From Nostoc linckia NIES-25 (GTDB lineage: Bacteria; Cyanobacteriota; Cyanobacteriia; Cyanobacteriales; Nostocaceae), in the NCBI RefSeq assembly GCF_002368035.1, contig NZ_AP018222.1, positions 62,001 through 126,000 of the forward strand: a DNA stretch of 64,000 nucleotides. The letters run 5' to 3'. Below are positions 36,223 through 46,000 of this stretch, piece by piece (the first letter of the stretch is position 1; every line of letters starts with the position of its first letter). The translations under genes and the position numbers were made by a program. The notes beneath the pieces are model-generated. The model searched no databases. It was given only the letters and a program-made list of their open reading frames with translations, and was not told the DNA's origin.

Positions 36223-36942
36223 ATGACCCTAGTTTATCCGCGCCGTCAACGACAACTCGAAAGCTTAGTCAAAAAATTTGGTTTGCCAGCACAAGCACCA
36301 ATTAAATGGCAACTATTGGACTTAGCGCTAACTCATCCTACTGTTTCTGACTCAGCAAATTACGAACAGTTGGAGTTTGTTGGTGATGCGGTGGTACGGC
36401 TAGTGTCAGCTGTTGTGTTGTGGGAAAATTACCCAGATTGTCCAGTAGGGGATTTTGCGGCAATTCGTTCGGTGTTGGTGAGCGATCGCATTCTTGCACA
36501 ATTAGCTAGAGAATATGGTTTAGAGCTATATTTACTAGTTGCTGGCAGTGCTACGGCTGATAAAGTTGGTCAAGAGTCACGACTAGCAGATGCTTTTGAA
36601 GCAGTTCTGGGTGCGCTTTACTTAAGTACTCAAAATCTAGAATTAATTCGTCCTTGGCTAGATCCCCACTTTCAACAACTAGCCACAGAAATTCGCCTCG
36701 ACCCAGCTAGGCTTAATTACAAAGCTGCTCTACAAGAATGGACACAGGCACAATTTAAAGTTTTACCAGAGTATCGGGTTGTAGAAGTTAATCAACCCTA
36801 CCGCAATCAAGAACGTTTCCTTGCTGAAGTCTGGCTACACGGAAACATGCTCGGACAAGGTAAGGGACGCTCAATCAAAACTGCCGAACAAGCCGCAGCT
36901 AAAGTAGCTTATTTAGCAATTGCAAATCAGGAAAAACCCTGA
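36223..36942 (+). CDS. rnc: Ribonuclease III
   Basis: A 239-residue double-strand-specific endoribonuclease. The catalytic signature is NYEQLEFVGDAVVRL and the second acidic patch is LADAFEAVLGALYLS, with the metal-binding glutamates and aspartates in place. A C-terminal dsRNA-binding domain begins near NYKAALQEWTQAQ and ends with GRSIKTAEQAAAKVAYLA. Both domains are complete. It processes rRNA and small RNAs. Cyanobacteria often carry more than one such gene. It does not share a transcript with rnpB because a terminator separates them. Confidence 0.93.
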   Translation: MTLVYPRRQRQLESLVKKFGLPAQAPIKWQLLDLALTHPTVSDSANYEQLEFVGDAVVRLVSAVVLWENYPDCPVGDFAAIRSVLVSDRILAQLAREYGLELYLLVAGSATADKVGQESRLADAFEAVLGALYLSTQNLELIRPWLDPHFQQLATEIRLDPARLNYKAALQEWTQAQFKVLPEYRVVEVNQPYRNQERFLAEVWLHGNMLGQGKGRSIKTAEQAAAKVAYLAIANQEKP

Positions 36943-36984
36943 ACTCAAAAGATTGCAATTAAACTAATAATTCAGATGGTTGTC

Positions 36985-37052
36985 ATTGGGCATGGGGCAT
37001 GGGGGAGATGGGGAGATGGGGAGATGGGGAGATGGGGAGAGAATTTTACTCC
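36985..37052. repeat. GGGGAGAT heptad array
   Basis: GGGAGAT and GGGGAGAT units repeat at least five times before the Gfo/Idh gene. They are the same kind of repeat found inside the ligase gene at 22709. Confidence 0.8.
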
Positions 37053-37124
37053 TAACTCCTAACTCCTAACTCAGCACTCCCAATGCTCAATGACAAATGA
37101 CAAATGACAAATGACTAATAAAAA

Positions 37125-38288
37125 ATGACAAACCAAATTAAAATCGCTGTTATCGGAGTTGGGCGTTGGGGAGTGCATTTACTAAGAAATTTTTTAGCAC
37201 ATCCACAAGTAAGTGTTATTGCTGTAGTAGATCCTCATCCAGAACGATTGGTAGCGGTAAAGCAGCAGTTTAGCTTAGATGAAAATGTAATATTAACAAC
37301 ACAATGGCAGGATTTAAAGCAAGTGCCAGGACTGACAGCAGTGGCGATCGCAACTCCGGCTACCACTCACTATGCTTTAATTCAAGACGCTCTGCAACAG
37401 GGATACCATGTTTTGGCAGAAAAGCCTTTAACTCTCGACCCTGTAGAATGCCGGGAGCTTTGCCAGTTAGCAGAGCAGCATCATTTAATACTTATGGTTG
37501 ACCACACCTATTTATTTCACCCGGCAGTTGAGCGGGGGCAAACTGTAGTTCAAGCGGGTAAATTAGGGGATCTCCGGTATGGCTACGCCACCCGCACCCA
37601 TTTAGGCCCTGTGCGCCAAGATGTTGATGCTCTATGGGACTTAGCAATTCACGATATTGCTATTTTTAACGCATGGCTGGGTCAGTCCCCTGTAAAAGTA
37701 CAGGCAACGGGTACGGTGTGGCTACAAGAAGGTGGGGAGCAGAGGAGCAGAGAGAAGTCCGAGCGGAGGCTTCCTCCGTTGGCGAAGCCCGCCGAAGGCA
37801 TCGGAACTTCGGAGGGAGCAGAGGAGAAGAAAAATATGAATTCTCCTCTGCCCCAAGGTTTAGCTGACTTAGTATGGCTAACACTGACATACCCAGATAA
37901 CTTTCAAGCTTATATTCACTTGTGCTGGCTGAATCCCGATAAGCAGCGACGATTGGGGATTGTAGGCAGCCTTGGCAGCTTAATTTTTGATGAAATGTCG
38001 CGATCTTCGCCTCTCACCCTGCTACATGGGGAGTTTGAACAACAGGGGAACCAATTTATTCCTGTAAATCAAAGTCAGGTGATGCTGGAATTAGAACCAG
38101 GAGAACCATTACAGCGGGTTTGCGATCGCTTTGTTGTCTCTATTCTTAACAATACTCCCCCAGAGGTTTCCTCTGGCTGGGTCGGCACGCAGTTAGTAGA
38201 AATTCTTGCTGCTTTAACAGTATCTCTTAGGGAAGGCGGTAAACCTGTTTTTCTCAATGAATGCTCTACTAACTTCTCCCTACCCTAA
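37125..38288 (+). CDS. Gfo/Idh/MocA-family oxidoreductase with inserted repeat
   Basis: A 387-residue NAD(P)-dependent oxidoreductase. The Rossmann motif is GVGRWGVHLLRNFLAHP, the family EKP motif is AEKPLTLDP, and HTYLFHPAVE follows. These enzymes usually act on sugars, inositols or nucleotide sugars; the substrate here is unknown. Residues about 204-246 (EGGEQRSREKSERRLPPLAK and on) come from a dispersed repeat at 37735-37850, in frame, in a variable loop. The reading frame continues normally in LADLVWLTLTYP afterwards. Confidence 0.86.
   Translation: MTNQIKIAVIGVGRWGVHLLRNFLAHPQVSVIAVVDPHPERLVAVKQQFSLDENVILTTQWQDLKQVPGLTAVAIATPATTHYALIQDALQQGYHVLAEKPLTLDPVECRELCQLAEQHHLILMVDHTYLFHPAVERGQTVVQAGKLGDLRYGYATRTHLGPVRQDVDALWDLAIHDIAIFNAWLGQSPVKVQATGTVWLQEGGEQRSREKSERRLPPLAKPAEGIGTSEGAEEKKNMNSPLPQGLADLVWLTLTYPDNFQAYIHLCWLNPDKQRRLGIVGSLGSLIFDEMSRSSPLTLLHGEFEQQGNQFIPVNQSQVMLELEPGEPLQRVCDRFVVSILNNTPPEVSSGWVGTQLVEILAALTVSLREGGKPVFLNECSTNFSLP
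37735..37850. repeat. Dispersed repeat inside the oxidoreductase gene
   Basis: A 55-bp inverted repeat with arms AAGTCCGAG and TCGGAACTT (37755-37809) is flanked on both sides by GGGAGCAGAGGAG direct repeats. Related words (GCGGAGG, CCTCCGTTGG) occur in spacers. Confidence 0.75.
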
Positions 38289-38323
38289 AACCAGCAAGTG
38301 GCGCGAACAAATCCGAAATTGTC

Positions 38324-40462
38324 TCACCTTTGAGAAGCCCCATTTGCATAAACCGCTCCTTTTGGAAGACTTAGCAGGATAGTCTGTTGGGGCGAAAGAC
38401 TAATTTGATAAATCTCCTTACCAGGTAGCTGCTCAAGCTTCGGGGAGTTCTTTTTGTCTTCTCCTACTTTCTCAGATTTGTTAATCGCCACAGCCACAGT
38501 TCTTCCAGACTCCTGTAGACTGGGCTGACGGCTTACCTTTACCCCCTCGTTCCCAGAGGAGAATCCAAGATCGCCTGCATTTCCTTGTTTATTAGAAATA
38601 GGTAACAGCGAGATATCAATCAAAGGCAAGGTAATCTTGACTGTTGTACCTTGATGAAGTCCCACACTTTCAAGGGTGATGGTACCTCCCATGAGTTCGA
38701 TTAAGTTACGCGAAATTGCCAGCCCCAGTCCAGTACCTTCATACTGACGTGTGGTTGTGCCATTCACCATTACAAAGGGGCGAAATAATTTGTGCTGTTG
38801 AGCCGGATCGATACCTATACCTGTATCTTTAACGATGGCGACTGCTTGAGATTTACCGTTACTATATTCAGTTTCTGTAGTAATGGTAATGCTTCCAGCG
38901 TCGGTGAATTTAGTCGCGTTACCGATAATATTAATTAACACCTGCTTGAGTTTTGCGGCGTCTGCATTAATTGGTATCGCTTCAGTACCTAACTCACATT
39001 TCAATTGCAACCCTTTTTTTTGAACGTTAACTGATTGTAAATTGATGACCTCTAGCAATAATTGTCGCAGGTCAAGTGGTGCTGTGACTACTGAAAGTTT
39101 GCCTGCTTCAATTTTAGAAATATCGAGTAAATCGTTAATAATTCCTAACAAGTGAATTGCTGTTTCATCTGCACGTTTGAGAAACTCTACTTCTTCTTCT
39201 CGGTCGTCGCATAAGCCATCTGCGACCAAGCGAATACAGTTAATAATAATATTCAATGGATTTCTCAATTCGTGGGAAGTTGTAGCCAAAAACTGACTTT
39301 TAACTTGGTTGGCGCTTTTTGCTTCTTTCCAAGCAGTTTCTAGTTCTTCTGCCCCAGCTTTGAGTCGTTGTACCATTTGGTCTAGTGCTTGGGCTAGTTG
39401 ATCGAATTCTTTGATTTTGAAGTTACGGGGAACTGGCTGTGCAGCGTGGTGAGAGTGAATATTGAGAGCGTAGTCTCGCAATTCTTCTACAGGACTTGCC
39501 AAGTAAGGAGCTAGATATAGGGATGCTAATAAACTTGCACCAATTAAACCAACTGTTAAAACGATGAGGATGAGTTTGATTTCTTCTAAACCAAAAAGGG
39601 CATTATCAACTGTGGTGACAGCTAAGATTATCCATTTTTGTTGGTGTTGCTGGCTGAGCGGATTGGCGATCGCTGTATAGCCAGCGACTAATTCTTTTTT
39701 CTCTTGTCGATCCTCAAAAGATAAATTTACTGAATCATTTCGTCCAGCAATTGCATTTTTAATTATGCTTTGGAATTGGGAAGCATTTGGATGCTGTTCG
39801 ATATTAGTTCCAACCCAACCTGTTAATGGATGCGCCAGAATTGTGCCATCTTCAGCGATCGCTACCATAGCACCTGTGAGCGATCCCGGCCGATTTGTAG
39901 TTTTTTGGTACAGTGCTGACTTAATACTTAAACTGTAAGTTGAGTTTGTTCGGCCATTGGAAACTGGTGCAGATAAAACTAATTGCAGCTGATTTTGGCT
40001 GTTTCTTTTACCAGTCATTCCTGACTTTGGCGGAAAGACTGCTTTGACATCAATTCCGTCACTAGGCAATGGGTATTTTAAGTCTCCAATTACTTCATCG
40101 CCACAATCGCTGGCAATTATTTTCTGAGTGAGAAGTTCTGTTAATTGGACGCACTCGATACTTACTGGAAGTTGTTGCCTGAGTTGCTTGAGAATTTCTT
40201 CCTGTTCTATCGGCAAGTTCGAGGGAATTACTGTTGTTTTACTCACACTCAGCAAATGCGCTTTTAATAGAGCGATCGCATCTACAGTTTTATCGGCTTT
40301 ACTAATAGCGCTTTCTGTTAAATTCTGACGGGCAGTTGCCAATAGGCTAGAACGTGCCTTATTCAAAGCCACAATTTCACCTACAAGTAAAACTGGGACG
40401 AACAAAAGCAATATTCTGGTTACTAAAATTCGGCGAAAGGATGATTGGCGGGAATTACTCAT
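38324..40462 (-). CDS. Membrane sensor histidine kinase
   Basis: A 712-residue kinase. It has a membrane segment near residue 15-33, a periplasmic dCache-like domain, a second membrane segment (LILIVLTVGLIGASLLASLYL), a HAMP linker (ASPVEELRDYAL), then HisKA with the phospho-histidine in ATTSHELRNPLN (about residue 397) and HATPase motifs NIIGNATKF, DTGIGIDPAQQ and GTGLGLAISRNLIE. The C-terminal 100 residues look disordered. No cognate response regulator is adjacent. The ATG at 40462 gives a normal N-terminus; the frame also opens 16 codons earlier. Signal unknown. Confidence 0.85.
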   Translation of the reverse strand: MSNSRQSSFRRILVTRILLLFVPVLLVGEIVALNKARSSLLATARQNLTESAISKADKTVDAIALLKAHLLSVSKTTVIPSNLPIEQEEILKQLRQQLPVSIECVQLTELLTQKIIASDCGDEVIGDLKYPLPSDGIDVKAVFPPKSGMTGKRNSQNQLQLVLSAPVSNGRTNSTYSLSIKSALYQKTTNRPGSLTGAMVAIAEDGTILAHPLTGWVGTNIEQHPNASQFQSIIKNAIAGRNDSVNLSFEDRQEKKELVAGYTAIANPLSQQHQQKWIILAVTTVDNALFGLEEIKLILIVLTVGLIGASLLASLYLAPYLASPVEELRDYALNIHSHHAAQPVPRNFKIKEFDQLAQALDQMVQRLKAGAEELETAWKEAKSANQVKSQFLATTSHELRNPLNIIINCIRLVADGLCDDREEEVEFLKRADETAIHLLGIINDLLDISKIEAGKLSVVTAPLDLRQLLLEVINLQSVNVQKKGLQLKCELGTEAIPINADAAKLKQVLINIIGNATKFTDAGSITITTETEYSNGKSQAVAIVKDTGIGIDPAQQHKLFRPFVMVNGTTTRQYEGTGLGLAISRNLIELMGGTITLESVGLHQGTTVKITLPLIDISLLPISNKQGNAGDLGFSSGNEGVKVSRQPSLQESGRTVAVAINKSEKVGEDKKNSPKLEQLPGKEIYQISLSPQQTILLSLPKGAVYANGASQR

Positions 40463-40754
40463 CGACTGTCTCACTTTGCATCTGCAAACCGTAAAAGCAA
40501 AGATATGCAACTTAGATCGGCTAAATGAGACATTTAATCATGTTATCATAGGTTGATTTTCAATGTTTAAAAATAACAAATTGTTATAGTAGAAAAAGAA
40601 ACGTACTATACCAAAAGTTATATAGGATGGATTGAAAAACGATTTGTGTTGCATATGAATACAGTACTCAAAGAGTAAAACAGTAGCTTGTAGGCATGAA
40701 TTTTTTCCACCTACACACTTTAAAGCAAAACACCAAAAAGATGAAAGTTATTGA

Positions 40755-41573
40755 ATGCTGCAACACCGTCCTCATACTACAGTTGTTTTAGCGATGAGTG
40801 CAGATGGCAAGATAGCAGATTGTAGGCGTGAGCCTGCTCGGTTTGGTTCAAGGGCTGATAAAGCACACTTAGAAAAACAAATCGCTGCCTCTGATGCCGT
40901 TTTATTCGGTGCTGGGACTCTAGGTGCCTACGGAACAACACTTACCATATCAGATCCGAATTTATTGCAAGATCGGGCACAAGGGGTTAAACCCCTCCAG
41001 CCAATTCATATAGTGATTACACATTCTGGAAACCTCAATCCGGAAATTAGATTTTTTAAGCAACCAGTAGAACGCTGGTTACTGACGACGACAGGGGGAG
41101 CAGCTTCCTGGAACAGACGCGAAAATACACTTAGACACCATTTGCCTCAACTGGAGAAAGGCGAAAATGTTACTGGCTCCCCAAAAGGGTGGCACTTACA
41201 ACAATCAGAACCAGAGCAAAATAGCGCCTCCCAAAGCTCTGTACAGGAGTATCCTCGAAAATTTGAGCAGATTCTGGTTTTTGAAACACCAACGGGAGAA
41301 ATTGATATTTCCACAGCTTTGAACCATCTAGCCACTCTACATATAACACGCTTGGTCGTTTTGGGTGGTGGTCAATTAGTTGCTTCCCTACTGGAATTAG
41401 ATTTAATCGATGAATTATGGTTAACTGTCTGTCCCTTGATTTTAGGCGGTAGTAACGCACCCACACCCGTAGATGGACAAGGATTTTTATCCCATTTAGC
41501 TCGCAAATTGCAACTTCTAGAAGTTAATACAGTCGAGCAAGAAGTATTTTTGCACTATCGCCTGCAACGATGA
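40755..41573 (+). CDS. RibD C-terminal domain reductase
   Basis: A 272-residue protein of the RibD reductase (DHFR-like) fold. The start TTVVLAMSADGKIADC and the closing motifs HITRLVVLGGGQLVASLLEL and LDLIDELWLTVCPLILGG are typical. RibD catalyses reduction of the pyrimidine intermediate in riboflavin synthesis using NADPH. It has no deaminase domain, so it may be a stand-alone reductase partner or a paralogue for another substrate. A stretch at about residues 120-170, rich in Q, S and E, is longer than in usual members. Confidence 0.82.
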   Translation: MLQHRPHTTVVLAMSADGKIADCRREPARFGSRADKAHLEKQIAASDAVLFGAGTLGAYGTTLTISDPNLLQDRAQGVKPLQPIHIVITHSGNLNPEIRFFKQPVERWLLTTTGGAASWNRRENTLRHHLPQLEKGENVTGSPKGWHLQQSEPEQNSASQSSVQEYPRKFEQILVFETPTGEIDISTALNHLATLHITRLVVLGGGQLVASLLELDLIDELWLTVCPLILGGSNAPTPVDGQGFLSHLARKLQLLEVNTVEQEVFLHYRLQR

Positions 41574-41599
41574 GCTTTCTTAGATTAGGCTAATTAAGG

Positions 41600-41735
41600 G
41601 ATTGGGGACTGGGGAGAGAGGGGGGCAGGGGGAAAGGTTAAAGGTTAAAGGGAAAAGGAATAAATTTAATCTTTCCCCTTTTCCCCTTTTCCCCTTACCC
41701 CTTTCCCTTTCCCCATACCTCATGCCCAGTCCCCA
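41600..41735. repeat. Purine/pyrimidine heptad hairpin, second copy
   Basis: It shares TAAATTTAATCTTTCCCC and CCCTTTCCCTTTCCCCATAC with the hairpin at 22141-22268. Like that one it lies just upstream of a start codon, here of the DUF482 gene. Confidence 0.75.
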
Positions 41736-41776
41736 ATCCCCAGTCCCCAGCCCCTACTCCCTTAACAACCGACACA

Positions 41777-42961
41777 ATGGTGGAACAACTCAAGCCCCGC
41801 TATTCTGTTCTTTGGACGGACAAAATCGCCGAAGTACCCCAAAATGCCTGGAATGCTTTGGCAATGCCACTTAAAACACCATTTTTAGAGTGGGAGTGGC
41901 TGAATAATCTCGAAACTTCCAACAGTGTTACGGCTAAAACTGGTTGGTTGCCAAATCATTTGACATTGTGGCGAGACAGAACACTCATTGCTGCTGCGCC
42001 GCTTTATCTCAAAGGACATAGTTCTGGTGAGTTTGTCTTCGATCATCAGTGGGCAGAGTTAAGCGATCGCATTGGCATACGGTATTATCCTAAACTGCTA
42101 GGAATGACGCCATTTACCCCTGCCGAAGGTTATCGGTTTTTAATTGCCCCTGGAGAAGATGAAGATGAAATTACAGCGATAATCGTGCATGAAATTGACA
42201 CTTTTTGTGCCAAAAATCGCATTTCTGGTTGTCATTTTCTCTTCGTCGATCCCCAATGGCGTCCAATGTTGGAACGGCATGGTTTTACAAGTTGGCTGCA
42301 CCACAGCTTTATCTGGGAAAATTCTGGTTTTAAAACTTTTGATGACTATTTGCAAGTATTTAACGCCAATCAGCGTCGCAATATCAAACGCGAACGGAAA
42401 GCTGTAGAAAAAGCAGGTTTGCGATTGCAACCATTGGCTGGGGATCGCATTCCTCAGTCTTGCTTTCGTTTGATGTATGAATTTTATGCTGACACCTGCG
42501 ATAAATTTGGCTGGTGGGGTAGCAAGTACCTTACACAGCGGTTTTTTGAACAGCTAGAGACTGAGTATCGCCATCGAGTTTTGTTTTTTGCCGCATATAG
42601 CGAAGCAGATAATTCTTATCCTTTAGGAATGTCCTTTTGTTTGTTTAAAGGAGACAAACTGTATGGCAGGTATTGGGGAAGTTTTCAAGAAATAGATTGC
42701 TTGCATTTTGATGCTTGTTATTATGCACCGATAGAGTGGGCGATCGCTAACAATATCCAATTTTTCGATCCTGGTGCAGGTGGACGCCATAAAAAACGGC
42801 GTGGTTTCCCTGCTATGCCCAATCACAGCCTCCACCGCTTTTACAATAATCGTTTAGGACAAATTTTGCGCCCCTATATTAAAGAAGTAAATCAACTCGA
42901 ACAACAGGAAATTGAGGCGATTAATGCAGAGTTGCCATTTAGTAATCGACAAAGTTCTTAA
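41777..42961 (+). CDS. DUF482/COG3146-type GNAT-fold protein
   Basis: A 394-residue protein related to the DUF482 family, described as peptidoglycan-biosynthesis or FemAB-like acyltransferases. Motifs visible are FLEWEWLNNLE, GHSSGEFVFDHQWAELSDR, NANQRRNIKRERK and the C-terminal FFDPGAGGRHKKRRGF. No signal or membrane segment is seen. The family name suggests transfer of amino acids or acyl groups to cell-wall or lipid precursors, but no member has been read here for substrate. The start follows a heptad repeat. Confidence 0.8.
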   Translation: MVEQLKPRYSVLWTDKIAEVPQNAWNALAMPLKTPFLEWEWLNNLETSNSVTAKTGWLPNHLTLWRDRTLIAAAPLYLKGHSSGEFVFDHQWAELSDRIGIRYYPKLLGMTPFTPAEGYRFLIAPGEDEDEITAIIVHEIDTFCAKNRISGCHFLFVDPQWRPMLERHGFTSWLHHSFIWENSGFKTFDDYLQVFNANQRRNIKRERKAVEKAGLRLQPLAGDRIPQSCFRLMYEFYADTCDKFGWWGSKYLTQRFFEQLETEYRHRVLFFAAYSEADNSYPLGMSFCLFKGDKLYGRYWGSFQEIDCLHFDACYYAPIEWAIANNIQFFDPGAGGRHKKRRGFPAMPNHSLHRFYNNRLGQILRPYIKEVNQLEQQEIEAINAELPFSNRQSS

Positions 42962-43182
42962 ATTTTGCCAGGTCAGTAAGCAGGCAATAGGCAAGTAATT
43001 TTACTAATCAAAGCTGATTAGTATATATCAATCAACTTTGTAGCCTACTAAGCATGAAAATCCTATTCTCCTCCACTGCCTATTCCCTATTCCCTACTCT
43101 CCATTTACAACTCAGAGGGTAAAGGACGAATTACACTTGAGATAGAGTGTAAAAACTCTCAAGAAAAAATTTGCTTTTAATA

Positions 43183-43572
43183 ATGCTTACGGATTTAATG
43201 GTTAAAGATTTAGCAGTAATAGACGATCGACTTTCTCAGCGTCATATTGACCTCGATCCCGGTGGATATTTTATCATTTACTTGGATAGAGACGCAGGGT
43301 TAATTTATGCCAAGCATTTTACAAATGCGATCGACGATCGTGGTTTAGCAGTCGATCCAGAAACGGGAAAGGTAATTCCTGCACGAGGAAAGGTAGAACG
43401 AACTCACACCACAGTTTTTAGTGGCAGAACAGCTAAAGAACTTTGCGTGAAAATCTTTGAAGAAACTCAGCCTTGTCCAGTTACTCAATTAAATCATGCA
43501 GCTTATTTAGGTCGAGAATTTGTCCGGGCTGAAGTCGCTTTAGTCACAGAACAAGAGTATGTGCAAGATTAA
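43183..43572 (+). CDS. DUF4346 protein
   Basis: A 129-residue protein of the cyanobacterial DUF4346 family, whose fold relates to a methyltransferase-like or dihydropteroate-synthase-like domain. The signature runs LDPGGYFIIYLDRDAGLIYA, GLAVDPETGKVIPARGK and GRTAKELCVKIFEETQP. The role is unknown. An ATG at 43183 is used; another at 43198 is possible, and no clear ribosome site decides between them. It is followed by a heptad array. Confidence 0.8.
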   Translation: MLTDLMVKDLAVIDDRLSQRHIDLDPGGYFIIYLDRDAGLIYAKHFTNAIDDRGLAVDPETGKVIPARGKVERTHTTVFSGRTAKELCVKIFEETQPCPVTQLNHAAYLGREFVRAEVALVTEQEYVQD

Positions 43573-43579
43573 GAGGAAA

Positions 43580-43775
43580 TTATAAGTGAGGAGTTAAGAG
43601 TGAGGAGTGAGGAGTTAAGAGTTAGGAATTAAAAGTTAAGAGTGTTAAGAGAGAAAATGTTAAGAGTCAGGAGTTAAAAACTAAAAGCTATAAATTCACC
43701 ACCGCTAACTCCTAACTCCTAACTCCCAACTCCTAACCCCTAACTCCTAACTCCTAACTCCTAACTCCTAACTTT
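43580..43775. repeat. STRR heptad array
   Basis: About 190 bp of GAGTTAGGA/GTTAAGA units turn into CTCCTAACTCCTAACT units, a large self-complementary array between the DUF4346 and Psb32 genes. Confidence 0.9.
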
Positions 43776-43785
43776 TAATTTGCCA

Positions 43786-44529
43786 TTACCCATCAGATGA
43801 TGGCTGATTTATTTGGTAGATGTAGTAAGTCGCCATTGGAATAACAGTGGCGGCAATTAACAATCCTATTACCCAAGCTGTAGCACTACCTTGGACAGCT
43901 TTAGTTTCTTCTGCGTTTTTGAAGGTACCTTCTACCTGCACCTCATCAGCAATTTGGGGTGGGCCTGGATCGGGTTGGCCTGAAAGGACGGCGACGAGGC
44001 GATCGCTAGTATCGATAAATGCTTGGTTGTATTTGTTGCCTTTACGTAGCGGCGTACTTAGGGTTTCATTAGCTACACTCTCAGCAATAGAGTCTGTGAG
44101 CAAAGACTTAATGCGATCGCCAGTAAGAATAGCGGTATCGTTGGTTACTGTGTCAAGAACCAATAAAGTTTGATTAGCTTGGTCTTCTTTTGTGGGAAAC
44201 CATTTTTCAAACAGTTCTTTAGTAAAACTTTGGGCTGTTTCACCGTAGTCAAAGTGACGAATGGTAACGATTCTGACTTCATTACCAGTTTGTTTTGCCA
44301 AATCCTCGAAAGCGCTGCTAATCTTACCTTCATTCACACGACTGATGACTTCACCTCGATCTAAAACCCAGGTGTCATTCCCTGATGTGAGGTCGGGTAT
44401 TTGATACACACCTGTGGCTAAAGCAGGTGCGCTAAACAGCGTCGCTGCTAAAATAACCGTCACTAATGGTAAAATTAGCCGGACAAAATGTTTTTTATTG
44501 CTAAATAATTGCTTGATGATCTGTTTCAT
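43786..44529 (-). CDS. psb32: Psb32-like TPM-domain protein
   Basis: A 247-residue protein with signal peptide (AATLFSAPALA), a TPM (DUF477) domain and a C-terminal membrane helix (AWVIGLLIAATVIPMATYYI). The TPM core shows VNEGKISSAFEDLAKQTGNEV and LLVLDTVTNDTAILTGD. In Synechocystis the related Psb32 (Sll1390) supports photosystem II repair under light stress, and the plant homologue is TLP18.3. Position of the domain between signal and anchor fits an exposed thylakoid-lumen protein. The STRR array lies directly after the stop. Confidence 0.83.
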   Translation of the reverse strand: MKQIIKQLFSNKKHFVRLILPLVTVILAATLFSAPALATGVYQIPDLTSGNDTWVLDRGEVISRVNEGKISSAFEDLAKQTGNEVRIVTIRHFDYGETAQSFTKELFEKWFPTKEDQANQTLLVLDTVTNDTAILTGDRIKSLLTDSIAESVANETLSTPLRKGNKYNQAFIDTSDRLVAVLSGQPDPGPPQIADEVQVEGTFKNAEETKAVQGSATAWVIGLLIAATVIPMATYYIYQINQPSSDG

Positions 44530-45074
44530 CGTAATTAACTCTAAGACGGTCTTGCACCAAAAATACTATAGAACCGCTGTAAAAATCATCTAGTTCTTAG
44601 TTTTCACCAACAGAAAGTTTCTGCTGCTACCAGTAGATATATATTTTACAGGATTTTTTATTGCACAAATTTCTGATAACTGGGGCTGCAAGCATTAATC
44701 TTGACGCTAACACACCTCCTACTTGCAAGAAATACCGCCCTTGCGGGAATTAACCCAAATGCTGAGGGCGGAATTTGCAAACCATCTAGAAATGATATCG
44801 TACTTATGAATATTTTTGGTAGAATCAACGAGATTTTTTTGATATCTGCAAGTAGCAGAGAACAGGGAACAGGCAATACGGCAATAGGGTTAAAAGTTTA
44901 TCGTAGGTCAAAGGCTTTAAGACCCTTGTGTTACAAAGTTCTGTTCGCCGGAAGCGGGCGCACGCTGCGGGTTGCTACAGACTTGGGGCTACGTCTATAC
45001 GTAGTCACAGTTTGAGTGGGGGTAACAGTCCCTTTGTGAAAATGTCTTTAATTTTGAATTCGGAGCGAAGCGAC
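44530..45074. other. Divergent spacer with a possible gene fragment
   Basis: The region between the leftward psb32 and rightward surE contains a protein-like frame (44701-44850, TLTHLLLARNTALAG and on) that I do not recognise, followed by dispersed-repeat sequence at about 44936-45020. Long N-terminal frames for surE cross this repeat and are not used. Confidence 0.5.
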
Positions 45075-45755
45075 GTGACTATAATTCTCACTAATGATGA
45101 CGGTATTGACGCTCCTGGTATCCGAGCGTTGGTAAAAGCTGTAAACGGCAAAAATGCTATTATTGCGGCTCCTGTGGATCATCTGTCTGGCTGCGGACAT
45201 CAAGTCACCACGACTCGTCCCATCAACCTGGAACGACGTTCTAAAACTGAATATGCGATCGCCGGCACTCCCGCTGATTGTGTGAGAATTGCATTAACGC
45301 AAATTACGCCAGATATCAAATTTGTGCTTTCAGGTATCAATGCTGGCGGTAACTTAGGAGTTGATGTCTACATTTCTGGGACGGTTGCTGCTGTGCGAGA
45401 AGCAGCAATGCACGGTATTCCGGGAATTGCCATTTCTCACTATCGTAAAGCAAAGCAAAATTTTGATTGGGATCTGGCTGCTAAATTTACATCTGAAGTT
45501 TTAGGGGAATTACTCAACCGTCCCCTCGAACCCGGATGTTTTTGGAATGTAAATTTGCCACATCTGCAACCAGGAGAACCAGATCCTAAAATGGTGTTTT
45601 GCCAACCCTGTATCAAACCTTTGCCAGTGAATTATCGCATTGAAGGTAATGATTTTTATTATGTTGGAGAGTATGGCAAACGCGATCGCACTCCTGGTAG
45701 CGATGTGGATGTATGTTTTTCCGGCAATATCGCCGTAACTCAGTTGAAAGTTTGA
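45075..45755 (+). CDS. surE: 5'/3'-nucleotidase SurE
   Basis: A 226-residue phosphatase of the SurE family, which dephosphorylates nucleoside monophosphates. The metal-site motif TNDDGIDAPG and the SGINAGGNLG loop are intact. The GTG at 45075 follows GGAG and gives the canonical VTIILTNDDG start; an in-frame ATG 33 bp upstream and a longer frame from 44928 pass through repeat sequence. The protein differs from the shorter type of cyanobacterial SurE I recall, so it may be a paralogue. Confidence 0.87.
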   Translation: MTIILTNDDGIDAPGIRALVKAVNGKNAIIAAPVDHLSGCGHQVTTTRPINLERRSKTEYAIAGTPADCVRIALTQITPDIKFVLSGINAGGNLGVDVYISGTVAAVREAAMHGIPGIAISHYRKAKQNFDWDLAAKFTSEVLGELLNRPLEPGCFWNVNLPHLQPGEPDPKMVFCQPCIKPLPVNYRIEGNDFYYVGEYGKRDRTPGSDVDVCFSGNIAVTQLKV

Positions 45756-45956
45756 GATCGGGCAAAAGGCAAAAGGCAAAAGTAAAAAGATGTATTGATT
45801 TAAATATTTCTTTTTGCTTTTATAGCACAAGCCTTGGTGGTTAAGACATCGACAGATGATAAAACTCAGACAAAAAAGGACTTTTCACCCAGTCCCTAGT
45901 CACCAGCGATGCACTGAGCTTGCCGTACCCCTACGGGGAAGCAAGCTACGCGGAGC

Positions 45957-45969
45957 GTCTCGTAGAGAA
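45957..45969. repeat. Dispersed word TCTCGTAGAGAAG
   Basis: This 13-mer palindromic half also occurs in the element B relative at 29411 and, inverted, at about 62884. It sits in a spacer between surE and the coiled-coil gene. Confidence 0.65.
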
Positions 45970-46000
45970 GTGTCCCCAGTCCCTTGCCATATCTTTTTAA

